Origin: Anaerolineales bacterium
Lineage (GTDB): Bacteria; Chloroflexota; Anaerolineae; Anaerolineales; UBA11858
DNA: 38,591 nucleotides
Direction of reading: 5' to 3'
NCBI GenBank assembly: GCA_028278545.1
Contig: JANQED010000054.1
Span: forward strand, 1 to 38,591
Notes under the pieces: generated by a model
What the model saw: the letters and a program-made list of their open reading frames with translations, nothing else
The model's database searches: none
Told to the model about the DNA's origin: nothing
In this document: in pieces, positions 27,109 to 34,743 of the stretch
How positions within the stretch are numbered: position 1 is the stretch's first letter
How the letters are laid out: every line of letters begins with the position of its first letter
Position numbers and translations under genes: made by a program

Positions 27109-27582
27109 TCATCTCCCTTTGTTGCCAAACTTAAATCGGTACTCAGATTCTGTAAACACTTGAACAGGGCTCTTTCCAATATGTGCTTTTTCGGCTCTTC
27201 TTTTGAGCCTGTTTTCAGGACTGAAAGGTCTCAGTAAAAAGTAAACTGGCAATATTAGTACCAAGAATCCACCACAAGTGCCAGGAATGATAAATTGATG
27301 CCATTTTGCTCCCTGTACTTGTGTGAAGAAGAGAATAGTCGAAAGAAGAAGCGCTGACAAAATCGACGCACCGATGTAAATTTTTTGCATAGTTGATGAG
27401 CGTTTTTTGCAACTTTGGCAGATTCGATATTCGCGCTTCTTAATTCCTTTGTATGTTGTTGTAGTCTTTGTTTGGGGACCTCTGGAAAAAACTAGTCCTG
27501 AGCGCTGGTTTACAGAAGCTGTGTAAAGAATGAAATCTCTAAGATCATGAGTTTCTTTGTTGCAAGCTGAGCATGTACTCAT
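27109..27582 (-). CDS. Zinc-ribbon protein with two membrane segments, unknown function
   Basis: Start ATG 27582 (MSTCSACNKE) follows GGAAAG at a good distance; an ATG at 27603 lacks a site. The 157 residues contain two cysteine pairs, CSAC near the N-terminus and CQSC about 45 residues on, likely one zinc ribbon. Two hydrophobic helices follow (around residues 68-87 and 95-115), then a basic C-terminal tail. No family recognised. It lies 13 bases from the next minus-strand gene, which has the same architecture. Base composition is AT-richer than core genes. Confidence 0.65.
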   Translation of the reverse strand: MSTCSACNKETHDLRDFILYTASVNQRSGLVFSRGPQTKTTTTYKGIKKREYRICQSCKKRSSTMQKIYIGASILSALLLSTILFFTQVQGAKWHQFIIPGTCGGFLVLILPVYFLLRPFSPENRLKRRAEKAHIGKSPVQVFTESEYRFKFGNKGR

Positions 27583-27615
27583 GATAGATGCTTTCCTTCC
27601 CATGATTCTATTTCG

Positions 27616-28215
27616 TTATTCTCCGAATAAACTGATTTCTGGCTCGCTCCAGGTTACGGTCGGGATGTTTTCTTTATCGACCTTTCCAAAATCTTTATTT
27701 GGCTTATTGGCGAAGCTCATCGCATAACGTATGATGATGAAAACCCCGATACTCCACAATACAAATGACAACAGGCAAGAGACTAAATAGGATATGCTTG
27801 GTATCTGTATTGGGAGTACTATTGCTAGCACAAGAAATACACCCGTAAGAATCGTGCTTGGTAGTTGAACTTTCTTTCCCACCTCAGAAGAGTCAACTTT
27901 TGCCCATGATTTTATCATCCATGATTGGAGATAGCCGCAATTTGGGCACTCCTCATGGCCGAAGTCTCTTGCAGCGTCCAAGGACTTGATTTCGTTTTTC
28001 ACAGTTTCCAGAGCGATTGGCCCTGCTATCTCTTTTAGAGAAAAAACGATCTTTTTCAATTTGTCTTTGTTTGTGCTGGTTGTGTTTTCAGTTTGGGTGT
28101 TTCCTTGGATAAGTTCGAACTGGTATGAAAACCCCTGGCCGCAATTTTCGCACTCATACGATACAGTTCTTAGCGCTCTTGCAAATGCAGATCCTGAAAC
28201 TTCATAATAACTCAT
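27616..28215 (-). CDS. Zinc-ribbon protein with two membrane segments, unknown function
   Basis: The 199-residue product has CENC (about 22-25) and CPNC (about 92-95) pairs separated by a polar helical insert, then two membrane helices (about 122-165) and a short acidic tail. AGGAGAAA precedes the ATG by 5-6 bases. It is probably co-transcribed with the similar gene at 27109-27582 and with the membrane gene upstream. No named family; a sensor or scaffold at the membrane is a guess. Confidence 0.7.
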   Translation of the reverse strand: MSYYEVSGSAFARALRTVSYECENCGQGFSYQFELIQGNTQTENTTSTNKDKLKKIVFSLKEIAGPIALETVKNEIKSLDAARDFGHEECPNCGYLQSWMIKSWAKVDSSEVGKKVQLPSTILTGVFLVLAIVLPIQIPSISYLVSCLLSFVLWSIGVFIIIRYAMSFANKPNKDFGKVDKENIPTVTWSEPEISLFGE

Positions 28216-28258
28216 TGCGATTTCTCCTGGTGAAATTCTGTTTGTATAATTTGTTAAG

Positions 28259-29110
28259 TTACTTCATTGAAGTCATGTTTTTTGCTTTGTTTCGCTTTCT
28301 TAAATAAAACACAATAAGTCCGGCTGGGAATAAAACTAGCCCAACCCAAGTTAGTACTATTCTTATGGCCTGTTGAAGAAAATAGGAGTTTTGTACCGAC
28401 TGGTATTCTTCAAATTCATCCGGCGATAGTACAGTTAGTGTAAAAGTATGCTCTAAAGTTCCTTCATAATCTTTATAAGCTGCAACGCTCGAAATCAAGG
28501 GATATTCAACATCCATTTCGACTTGAATATCAATTTCTCTATCTGAAATTGGATTATTAATATCTATCTCATTGATTGGAAGAACCACAGAAAAATTTGG
28601 TTTTACATCTTTCAATGTGGATGAAATCCCAAATCCATTTCCCCATTTCTTTTCTACTTTCCCAGACTCACCCTGAAGCGTTCGATCAATTACACCAGTT
28701 AGGATGACTCTTACTTGTTCGCTGCGCCAATGTCCGCCAGGTGTCTCAAATTGTGTGAAATTGAACCTGAGTTTAATGGGTTCATCTTCGTATGCCATGA
28801 CTGCTGAAGAACCGTCGAACAAAGTTATCACATTCCAGCCTTTCAACTCACCTGTAATTGCATACCCGATGTCAAAACTATTCTTTGGCGGAGTAATTCT
28901 TTCAAGAATTATCTGCGAACTTGACTGTAGTTGCGGCTGATTGTATGGAGCATCAAGATCACTTTTTGCTTTTGAAGAGGACATAGATGAAATTGCATAA
29001 AGTGAAGAATAAAGCCGGAAAGGCATCGCTATGACTGCAACAAAAAGTATAACAATTAATCCACATCCGAGATTCACTAGAAAATTGTTTTTAGGTGTCT
29101 TTTTACTCAT
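28259..29110 (-). CDS. Unknown membrane protein with large extracytoplasmic domain
   Basis: ATG 29110 (MSKKTPKN) is preferred, giving 283 residues. The open frame reaches 29185, but the extra part is encoded by a 39-base repeat that recurs at 31171-31209. A helix at about 11-35 and another near the C-terminus (about 243-265, followed by RKRNK) flank about 200 residues with beta-rich, Ser/Thr-containing sequence, so most of it probably faces outside. The ribosome site is poor. It is followed after 43 bases by the zinc-ribbon genes on the same strand. Confidence 0.6.
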   Translation of the reverse strand: MSKKTPKNNFLVNLGCGLIVILFVAVIAMPFRLYSSLYAISSMSSSKAKSDLDAPYNQPQLQSSSQIILERITPPKNSFDIGYAITGELKGWNVITLFDGSSAVMAYEDEPIKLRFNFTQFETPGGHWRSEQVRVILTGVIDRTLQGESGKVEKKWGNGFGISSTLKDVKPNFSVVLPINEIDINNPISDREIDIQVEMDVEYPLISSVAAYKDYEGTLEHTFTLTVLSPDEFEEYQSVQNSYFLQQAIRIVLTWVGLVLFPAGLIVFYLRKRNKAKNMTSMK

Positions 29111-29139
29111 CCTTTTTTTCTGCTTCTTCAAAATTAAAA

Positions 29140-29178
29140 CGCCAATCTTCACCTGACGTTTGTTGGTCTCCAGGGTGG
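29140..29178. repeat. 39-base direct repeat, copy 1
   Basis: Thirty-eight of 39 bases match 31171-31209. It contains the small hairpin-like pair CGCCA...TGACG, which is perfect in copy 2 as CGCCA...TGGCG. It lies between the divergent membrane-protein and MerR genes. Confidence 0.85.
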
Positions 29179-29243
29179 CGTACATTTTATCCCAGCAAAT
29201 TTATTCTTGGCTGCCGAAATATCACAATCCGCTAGAATCGGGG

Positions 29244-29274
29244 TTGACATTAACGTTACGTTATAGAGTAAGAT
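29244..29274 (+). promoter_or_regulatory. MerR-type promoter/operator of the TipAS regulator operon
   Basis: TTGACA (29244-29249) and TAAGAT (29269-29274) are separated by 19 bases, the over-long spacer that MerR regulators untwist. The spacer contains the inverted repeat TAACG-TTA-CGTTA (29251-29263), the kind of operator bound by this family. The predicted start of transcription falls at about 29281, right at the ATG, so the mRNA is probably leaderless. Confidence 0.8.
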
Positions 29275-29281
29275 GTGCGAC

Positions 29282-30073
29282 ATGAGTACATACACGATTA
29301 AGCAAATTGCTGACTTAGCTGGTGTTAGCAGACGGACCCTACATTTTTATGATGAAAAGGGGCTACTCACGCCATCCTCAATTGGGAGTAATGGCTATCG
29401 CTATTACGATGAAGATTCATTGCTCCGATTGCAGCAAATCTTATTCTATCGCGAAATAGGACTTGAGCTACAACAAATCAAAGAAATACTTGATTTCCCG
29501 GAATTTGATCTTGTAACAGCGTTGCAGGCCCATCGTCAAACTCTGCGGGATAAGATCGAGCGTCTGCAAACCCTAATACGGACGATAGATACTACAATAA
29601 TGCACTTGATTGGAGAAATTGACATGAGTAAGAAAAATATCTTTGAAGGTTTCAGTGATGAGAAGCAAAAAGAATATGAGAAAGATGCTGTCGATCTGTG
29701 GGGAGATAATGCTTCCCAATCGATTAAATTATGGAACAGCTATAACGATGAACGGAAAGCAGAAATAATGCAAGAAGGTAGCGAAATCTATGTGGAAATT
29801 GTGACCAATATGGATAAAGGTGGGGATAGCCCAGAAATTCAAGCGCTGCTGGTACGTTGGCACGAACACATTCGTTATTTTTATGAGCCATCGATTGAAG
29901 TATTAGAAGGTTTGGGAAAAATGTACCACGATCACCCAGATTTCAATGCAACCTTTACGAAAATACATCCCGATCTTCCCGCATTTCTTAAAAATGCCAT
30001 TGCAATCTATGTGGATGAATTAGAGACAAAATGGCTAGAGCGCGAGTTAGGAATTCTTGAGGAATCACAATGA
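29282..30073 (+). CDS. MerR-family regulator with TipAS ligand-binding domain
   Basis: The 263 residues begin with a MerR winged-HTH (about 3-72), with YTIKQIADLAGVSRRTLHFY, the wing NGYRYYDE, and a coiled dimer helix (about 80-115). A TipAS domain (about 118-260) follows. TipAS domains bind peptide antibiotics or other multidrug-like ligands in TipA, Mta and SkgA. ATG 29282 is chosen because the promoter -10 overlaps the ATG at 29273. It overlaps the ATPase gene by ATGA, implying coupled translation and regulation of the ATPase by the MerR protein. Confidence 0.92.
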   Translation: MSTYTIKQIADLAGVSRRTLHFYDEKGLLTPSSIGSNGYRYYDEDSLLRLQQILFYREIGLELQQIKEILDFPEFDLVTALQAHRQTLRDKIERLQTLIRTIDTTIMHLIGEIDMSKKNIFEGFSDEKQKEYEKDAVDLWGDNASQSIKLWNSYNDERKAEIMQEGSEIYVEIVTNMDKGGDSPEIQALLVRWHEHIRYFYEPSIEVLEGLGKMYHDHPDFNATFTKIHPDLPAFLKNAIAIYVDELETKWLERELGILEESQ

Positions 30074-31035
30074 TAAACGACAATCCCAACACTGATAAAA
30101 AGAAAGAATTGGCCCGACCTGTGCTGGATGGACGAATAATACCCCCTGGCAATGATCAAAACAAACACGAGAATACAGTTAAAAATAGACAAGATATGTT
30201 CGTTGTGGAAACCCCTCAGCGTCAACTAAAGGATCTAATCTTGCCTGATGAGACAATGCAGCAGATCAAGAGTTTATTGACAAAAATCATATACCACCAT
30301 GTTCTTTATGAAGATTTTGGGTTAAGCGAGATTGACCCCTATGGTGGACGAACAGCAATCAATTTATATGGCCCGCCTGGAACAGGCAAGAGTTTTGCCG
30401 CAGAAGCTGTCGCTCATGAGTTGAACATGGGCATCATCCGTGTTAATTATGCAGAAGTAGAATCGAAATATGTTGGTGAAACTGCAAAAAATATCAAAGC
30501 CGCCTTCCAAGCAGCAAAAGAGACAAAGGCGTTACTTTTCTTTGATGAAGCTGACTCAATTTTGGGAAAAAGGTTATCGAATGTCCGCCAGAGTACCGAT
30601 CATGCAGTCAACATCAGCCGATCAGTGATGTTATTGGAATTAGATCGTTTTTCAGGTGTGACTGTTTTTGCAACCAACCTGGCAGCGAATTACGATACAG
30701 CCTTTATCCGACGGATCCTGGGGCACATCGAAATGCCACTTCCAGATGCGGAACGCCGCAATAAATTGTGGCATTTTCACGTCCCTAACCGTTTGCCTAT
30801 TCGGTTGAGCGATGATGATTGGGAGCGACTTATCTTAGAATCGGAAGGATTATCTGGTGGTGATATCTTAAATATCGTTATCAACGCTGCATCATCGGCT
30901 CTGGAACGGGAAGGGCCAACATGTGTGGTTTCTCTTAGCGATTTTCTAATGGCTATTCAAGCCAGCAAAAGTGCAAAGAAAAACATTGGCGCTGTTAAAC
31001 AATATCCGTCCACAAGTGAATTTATCCAAAGTTGA
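30070..31035 (+). CDS. AAA+ ATPase co-transcribed with the MerR-TipAS regulator
   Basis: This 321-residue single-ring AAA protein has a disordered N-terminal tail (1-45), Walker A GPPGTGKS (101-108) and pore-loop-like KYVGE (133-137). Walker B is LLFFDEAD (155-162), sensor-1 is ATN (201-203), and arginine-finger candidates are Arg214/Arg215. A C-terminal helical lid has the sensor-2-like SGGDILNIV. Motifs are closest to classic unfoldase/remodeller AAA proteins, not to AAA+ regulators. The short N-terminus has no protease or known adaptor domain. Substrate unknown. Regulation through the upstream TipAS gene suggests a response to a small molecule or peptide. Confidence 0.88.
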   Translation: MINDNPNTDKKKELARPVLDGRIIPPGNDQNKHENTVKNRQDMFVVETPQRQLKDLILPDETMQQIKSLLTKIIYHHVLYEDFGLSEIDPYGGRTAINLYGPPGTGKSFAAEAVAHELNMGIIRVNYAEVESKYVGETAKNIKAAFQAAKETKALLFFDEADSILGKRLSNVRQSTDHAVNISRSVMLLELDRFSGVTVFATNLAANYDTAFIRRILGHIEMPLPDAERRNKLWHFHVPNRLPIRLSDDDWERLILESEGLSGGDILNIVINAASSALEREGPTCVVSLSDFLMAIQASKSAKKNIGAVKQYPSTSEFIQS

Positions 31036-31053
31036 ACTTACACTTTAGTAGCC

Positions 31054-31133
31054 GCCCAACCACTGCTTTAACAGGCATTTTTCCTCTTAGCTGCTGTTAT
31101 GCAGACTGTTTTCTCTGTCTGTAAGGTTTCGAT
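31054..31133 (-). repeat. 80-base dispersed element, copy 2, with attC-like ends
   Basis: On the minus strand it runs from ATCGAAACC (31125-31133) through GCATAAC (31096-31102) to GTTGGGC (31054-31060). The last two are 49 bases apart end to end, exactly as in copy 3, and fit or nearly fit the RYYYAAC/GTTRRRY cores of integron attC sites. It lies between the ends of the AAA+ gene and the GIY-YIG gene. Confidence 0.75.
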
Positions 31134-31170
31134 ATTAGGTTCTTACCGGAAACACCCAGGGAATAGAGAA

Positions 31171-31209
31171 CGCCAATCTTCACCTGGCGTTTGTTGGTCT
31201 CCAGGGTGG
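31171..31209. repeat. 39-base direct repeat, copy 2
   Basis: One base differs from copy 1 at 29140-29178. It runs directly into a tRNA 3' fragment, so this copy marks a junction. Confidence 0.85.
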
Positions 31210-31248
31210 GAGCGTGGGGACTAGAACCAACGACCTGGTTGTTACAGG
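31207..31248 (-). pseudogene. 3'-half remnant of a tRNA (Thr-TGT-like)
   Basis: Read on the minus strand: loop CCTGTAA (anticodon TGT, but position 33 is C not T), half stem CAACC, variable loop AGGTC, T-loop TTCTAGT and acceptor strand CGCTCCC plus A. There is no matching 5' half upstream, and three T-stem pairs are broken. Fifteen bases (31224-31238) are identical to the T-arm/variable region of the CAT tRNA at 1982-1996. It is a decayed fragment, typical of past integration at a tRNA. Confidence 0.7.
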
Positions 31249-31287
31249 GTTTATTCCGGTTTGGCAACATTTTAGTGATAGCTACAG

Positions 31288-32007
31288 CTACATAAACTTT
31301 CGGCGTTTGAATGCTCTAATATCTTCTGATGATAGATCAAACCACTCTCCACGTTTTCTTTTATCCTTAAAGCGATTGTGCCAATATGCTTCAATTCCTA
31401 TTGGATCATCAGTCGCGATTTCGTGAATTATATTTGTTTCTTCAGGAAGTTGGATAGAGAGTTCGTATTCTCTCCTACCAGGGGCATTTGATTTACCAAT
31501 CTTATAGTTGCGACCTGATTTCATCAAATAGACATAACCCGAAATTGATATATCTTGAGTTGATGTTTTAGGCTCTATTTGTTTAGAAGCCGTTATTGGT
31601 TCACATATTTCAAGAATATCATCATAGCCTTCATTGCCTGAACAATATTGAATTATCTTTCTAATAAGCTCAGATTTCTTACCCACTCGTGTGATAGCAC
31701 TATAACTTGGAAAATCTTTTTCACGACTTCTTTTAAGTATGATCTCTCCTTTGACGGGGAATTTGTCCAATTCCCTTATAAGGGAAATAAGTTTTTCAAG
31801 AATATAGTTTTCATCGTAAGCAGGTGTAAAGACATTTGGTTGGTGTCCTGCTTCAATCACGGCATCTCCCCATCTCGCCCAGTACTTACCAAACCAATCA
31901 GTTTTTAGAATCCCTGTTTTTTCGGAAAACTTGGCCCATCCAAGAGGTTTGCCATCATTTTCGTTGGCTGTTCTTTTTATCTCAGCCAGGATATATTGTT
32001 TGTCCAT
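31288..32007 (-). CDS. GIY-YIG (T5orf172/MUG113-like) nuclease-fold protein with homing-endonuclease-associated repeats
   Basis: The 239 residues carry two N-terminal repeats (about 4-54 and 68-118) of the type found beside homing endonucleases, each with a basic helix pair and an aromatic end (WAKFSEKTG...WARWGDAVIEAG; FPSYSAITRVGKKSELI). The C-terminal GIY-YIG domain (about 155-235) has GYVYLMKS and NYKIGKS for the two signature strands, Arg178 and Glu206 (GIEAYWHNRF) as likely catalytic residues, and EWFDLS. It is AT-rich, isolated and inversely oriented to the AAA+ gene. It could be a homing nuclease or a defence or mobile-element nuclease; the role is not settled. Confidence 0.82.
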   Translation of the reverse strand: MDKQYILAEIKRTANENDGKPLGWAKFSEKTGILKTDWFGKYWARWGDAVIEAGHQPNVFTPAYDENYILEKLISLIRELDKFPVKGEIILKRSREKDFPSYSAITRVGKKSELIRKIIQYCSGNEGYDDILEICEPITASKQIEPKTSTQDISISGYVYLMKSGRNYKIGKSNAPGRREYELSIQLPEETNIIHEIATDDPIGIEAYWHNRFKDKRKRGEWFDLSSEDIRAFKRRKFM

Positions 32008-32114
32008 TTGTTTTTTGGATAAATAAAATTATCGAAACCCAATACGCCTTCATCTCGCCCAAATTCTGAACGCCATCGTCAAAACTCCCCACACTCCGCG
32101 CCCAATTCAAACCC

Positions 32115-32720
32115 TCAATCCATCTCCTGACGGCCTGCCAGCGCCCGCAGGAGCGTGTTCTGATCGGCGTATTCCAGGTCGCCGCCCATGGGCAGGCCGC
32201 GCGCCAGACGAGTCACCTGCACGTCGAGGCCCTCTAGCTGCCCCCGCAGATACATGGCCGTGGCATCCCCCTCCATGCTGGGATTCGTCGCCAGGATGAT
32301 CTCGCGCACCTCGCCACTCCCCAGGCGGCTCATCAGTTGGCGGATTTTCAAATCTTCCGGGCCAATGCCTTCGATGGGCGACAGCGCGCCGTGCAGCACG
32401 TGAAAGACCCCCTGGTAACCCCCCGTCCGCTCCAGCGCCAGGACATCCAACGGCTCCTCGACGATGCACAAAAGGCCCTGATCGCGCTCCTCGTCGGCGC
32501 AAATAGCGCATACCTCGCGCCCGGCATCGGTGATGTTGAAACACTTCTGGCAGAAGGCCGTCCCCGACTTCAATTCATCCAGGGCCTGCGCCAAATCCAG
32601 CGAGAAGTTTTCCGGTGCGCGCAGCAAATAGAAAGTCAACCGCGAGGCCGTCTTGGGGCCGACCCCGGGCAGGCGCGAAAAGGCCTCGATCAGGTTCTGG
32701 ATGGGGGCGGGAAGGGACAT
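32115..32720 (-). CDS. recR: Recombination mediator RecR
   Basis: RecR acts with RecO/RecF to load RecA onto gapped DNA. The 201 residues show an N-terminal HhH (LIEAFSRLPGVGPKTASRL), the zinc finger with Cys57, 60, 71 and 74, and the Toprim domain (LLCIVEEPLDVLALERTG...YQGVFHVLHG). Length and order are typical. It begins 5 bases after ybaB in the widely conserved dnaX-ybaB-recR cluster. Confidence 0.97.
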   Translation of the reverse strand: MSLPAPIQNLIEAFSRLPGVGPKTASRLTFYLLRAPENFSLDLAQALDELKSGTAFCQKCFNITDAGREVCAICADEERDQGLLCIVEEPLDVLALERTGGYQGVFHVLHGALSPIEGIGPEDLKIRQLMSRLGSGEVREIILATNPSMEGDATAMYLRGQLEGLDVQVTRLARGLPMGGDLEYADQNTLLRALAGRQEMD

Positions 32721-32725
32721 CGTAC

Positions 32726-33055
32726 CTAAAAGGGCAGACCGCCCGTCAAAGGCCCCAGGCGTTCAGCCGCCAGTTCGCGGGACTGCTCCAGGGCGCTGTT
32801 GACCGCCGAGAGGATCAGGTCTTGCAGCATCTCGACATCGTTCTCCTCCAGAACCGCCGGATCGATCTCGATGGACTCGACCTGCTGGTCGCCGGTCACC
32901 GTCGCTTTGACCACCCCGCCGCCCGCCGTAGCCATGATGGTCTCCTCGGCCAGGGCGTCTTGGGCGGCTAACAACTGCTCTTGCAGCTGCTGGATTTGCT
33001 TCATCATCCCCCCGCCGCCCGTTGGGGGCTTGGGTTTCCTGGTTCGTTTTGCCAT
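32726..33055 (-). CDS. YbaB/EbfC nucleoid-associated protein
   Basis: This 109-residue DNA-binding protein has a Met/Gln-rich helix (MMKQIQQLQEQLLAAQDALAEE), the beta strands with GGGVVKATVTGDQQVESIEIDP, and a C-terminal helix with the conserved LILSAVNSAL. The N-terminus carries an extra basic/Pro/Gly tail. Position between dnaX and recR is diagnostic of the family. Confidence 0.95.
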   Translation of the reverse strand: MAKRTRKPKPPTGGGGMMKQIQQLQEQLLAAQDALAEETIMATAGGGVVKATVTGDQQVESIEIDPAVLEENDVEMLQDLILSAVNSALEQSRELAAERLGPLTGGLPF

Positions 33056-33074
33056 ACCTGCCTCCGGCTATTGG

Positions 33075-34643
33075 TTATTGAACATCGACGATCTTGCCGC
33101 CCAGATCGCGCAGCGCGGTGGCGACCATGCCATCCTGGTCGATATCCGGGGGCAGCTCACCGCCCTGGGCCACAATGCACAGCACCGGCATCGCCTGCCC
33201 CACCACCTGCTCCATGGCCTGCTGAAAAAGCGCCACATTCTCCCCCGACTCCATCTTCGATTTAGCGAACTCGCCGTTGAAGCCCAGCACCAGGGCGCTG
33301 CCTTTGACGCCCAACGGTCGGCAGGAATTCAACAGGGCCTGGGTCTGCGGATTCTGCTCCCGGACGAGTTTCAAGATCTGCTCCCAACGTTTGGCGACGC
33401 TTTGGGGGAGAGAATCTGTCACCGGTTCGGATTCGGTGGAATCCGCTTTGGGGGCGGGTGTAGGTTCGGGCGCGACCGCCACCTCTGGGGGACGTTCCGA
33501 GGCTCCCTCCGGGGTGGTCGGCGCTTTTCGGGCTGGTTCTGCCTCGGGCGGGGATTCATCCACCGCGGCTACCTCCAGCGATTCGACAAAAGCCATCTCC
33601 AAAGGCAGGGCTGGCTGCCAGGTATTGCGCCCCGCGCTGGCGGCGTGGTTGAAATTGCGGATCACGGCCAGCAGCGCCGGCACCTGGAAGGCCTGGGCGT
33701 GCTTTGCCATGTGGGCGCGCAGCTCAGAGCCGACATCGACCTGGTCGGCGTTGCCCATGCGCACAAGCAGCAAGTTGCGCAGATAATCGACGATCTGGCG
33801 GGCAAACTGGCGCGGGTCGCTCCCGGCGTCCAGGGTCTCATGGATGCGGTCTAATCCCGCGGCGGGGTCCTTCGCCAGCAGGGCATCGACCATCTCCAAG
33901 ATCGACTCCCCGGTGGCCGTCCCCAGCACGGACTGCGCCATGGCGATGGAAACCTCGGGCGAGGTAGCCGCAAGCTGGTCGAGCAGCGAAACGGCGTCCC
34001 GCAGGCTGCCTGTAGCCTGCCGGGCGATCAGCGAAAGGGCTTCCCCCTCGACGGTCAGGTCCTCGGCCTCCGCGACCTCTTCCAGATGGCCGAGGATATC
34101 GCTTACCGGGATGCTGCGGAACTCATGGCGCTGGCAGCGCGAGAGCACCGTGGCCGGGATCTTATGGATTTCGGTGGTCGCCAGGATGAAGATGGCGTGC
34201 CCGGGCGGTTCTTCCAGGGTCTTGAGCAAGGCGTTGAAGGCCGCCGTCGAGAGCATGTGCACTTCGTCGATGATATAGACTTTATAGCGCCCCTGGTTGG
34301 GAGAGAAGTTGATCTTATCGCGCAGATCGCGCACATCGTCAACGCTGGTGTTCGAGGCCGCGTCGATCTCGATTAAGTCCAGGAAATGCCCCCGGTTGAC
34401 CGCCTCGCAGTGCTCGCACTGGTTGCAGGGGCGTTCAGACAGCTCTTCAGCCAGGCAGTTGACCGCCTTCGCCAGCAGACGCGCCGAACTGGTTTTGCCG
34501 GTGCCCCGGGGCCCGGCGAACAGGTAGGCGTGAGCGGCACGCTCAGCGGCCACGGCATTGCGCAGGGTGGTGACGATGTGCTCCTGCCCGACAATTTGGT
34601 CCCACGTTTGGGGACGCCATTTACGGTAATATGCTTGAGTCAT
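33075..34643 (-). CDS. dnaX: DNA polymerase III subunit gamma/tau
   Basis: This clamp-loader ATPase of 522 residues has Walker A GPRGTGKT (44-51), zinc-binding Cys63/73/76/79 (CNQCEHC) and Walker B YIIDEVHML. Sensor-1 ATTEIHKIP, Arg-rich LSRCQRHEF and the collar domain follow. A Pro/Ala-rich linker (about 370-415) leads to a C-terminal region. No slippery A-run was noticed at the point where some species frameshift to make gamma. Confidence 0.96.
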   Translation of the reverse strand: MTQAYYRKWRPQTWDQIVGQEHIVTTLRNAVAAERAAHAYLFAGPRGTGKTSSARLLAKAVNCLAEELSERPCNQCEHCEAVNRGHFLDLIEIDAASNTSVDDVRDLRDKINFSPNQGRYKVYIIDEVHMLSTAAFNALLKTLEEPPGHAIFILATTEIHKIPATVLSRCQRHEFRSIPVSDILGHLEEVAEAEDLTVEGEALSLIARQATGSLRDAVSLLDQLAATSPEVSIAMAQSVLGTATGESILEMVDALLAKDPAAGLDRIHETLDAGSDPRQFARQIVDYLRNLLLVRMGNADQVDVGSELRAHMAKHAQAFQVPALLAVIRNFNHAASAGRNTWQPALPLEMAFVESLEVAAVDESPPEAEPARKAPTTPEGASERPPEVAVAPEPTPAPKADSTESEPVTDSLPQSVAKRWEQILKLVREQNPQTQALLNSCRPLGVKGSALVLGFNGEFAKSKMESGENVALFQQAMEQVVGQAMPVLCIVAQGGELPPDIDQDGMVATALRDLGGKIVDVQ

Positions 34644-34743
34644 GATCTAGAAGAGGGTAAAGGGTTCAACCGGCGGCGGCGCGCCTTGGCGCCGGGCTGA
34701 TCCAGGTATTCAAGTGAAGTGTAACATGAGGGCCGAGGCTGGG

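Noticed and set aside
29273..29281. ATG 29273 as start of the MerR regulator
   Set aside because: It overlaps the -10 box TAAGAT; ATG 29282 fits the promoter and the usual MerR N-terminus.
1965..31248. The intact tRNA and the tRNA scar as the two ends of one 29-kb mobile element
   Set aside because: The interval contains core genes (lipA, nuoA-N), and only 15 bases are shared, so excision as a unit is not credible.
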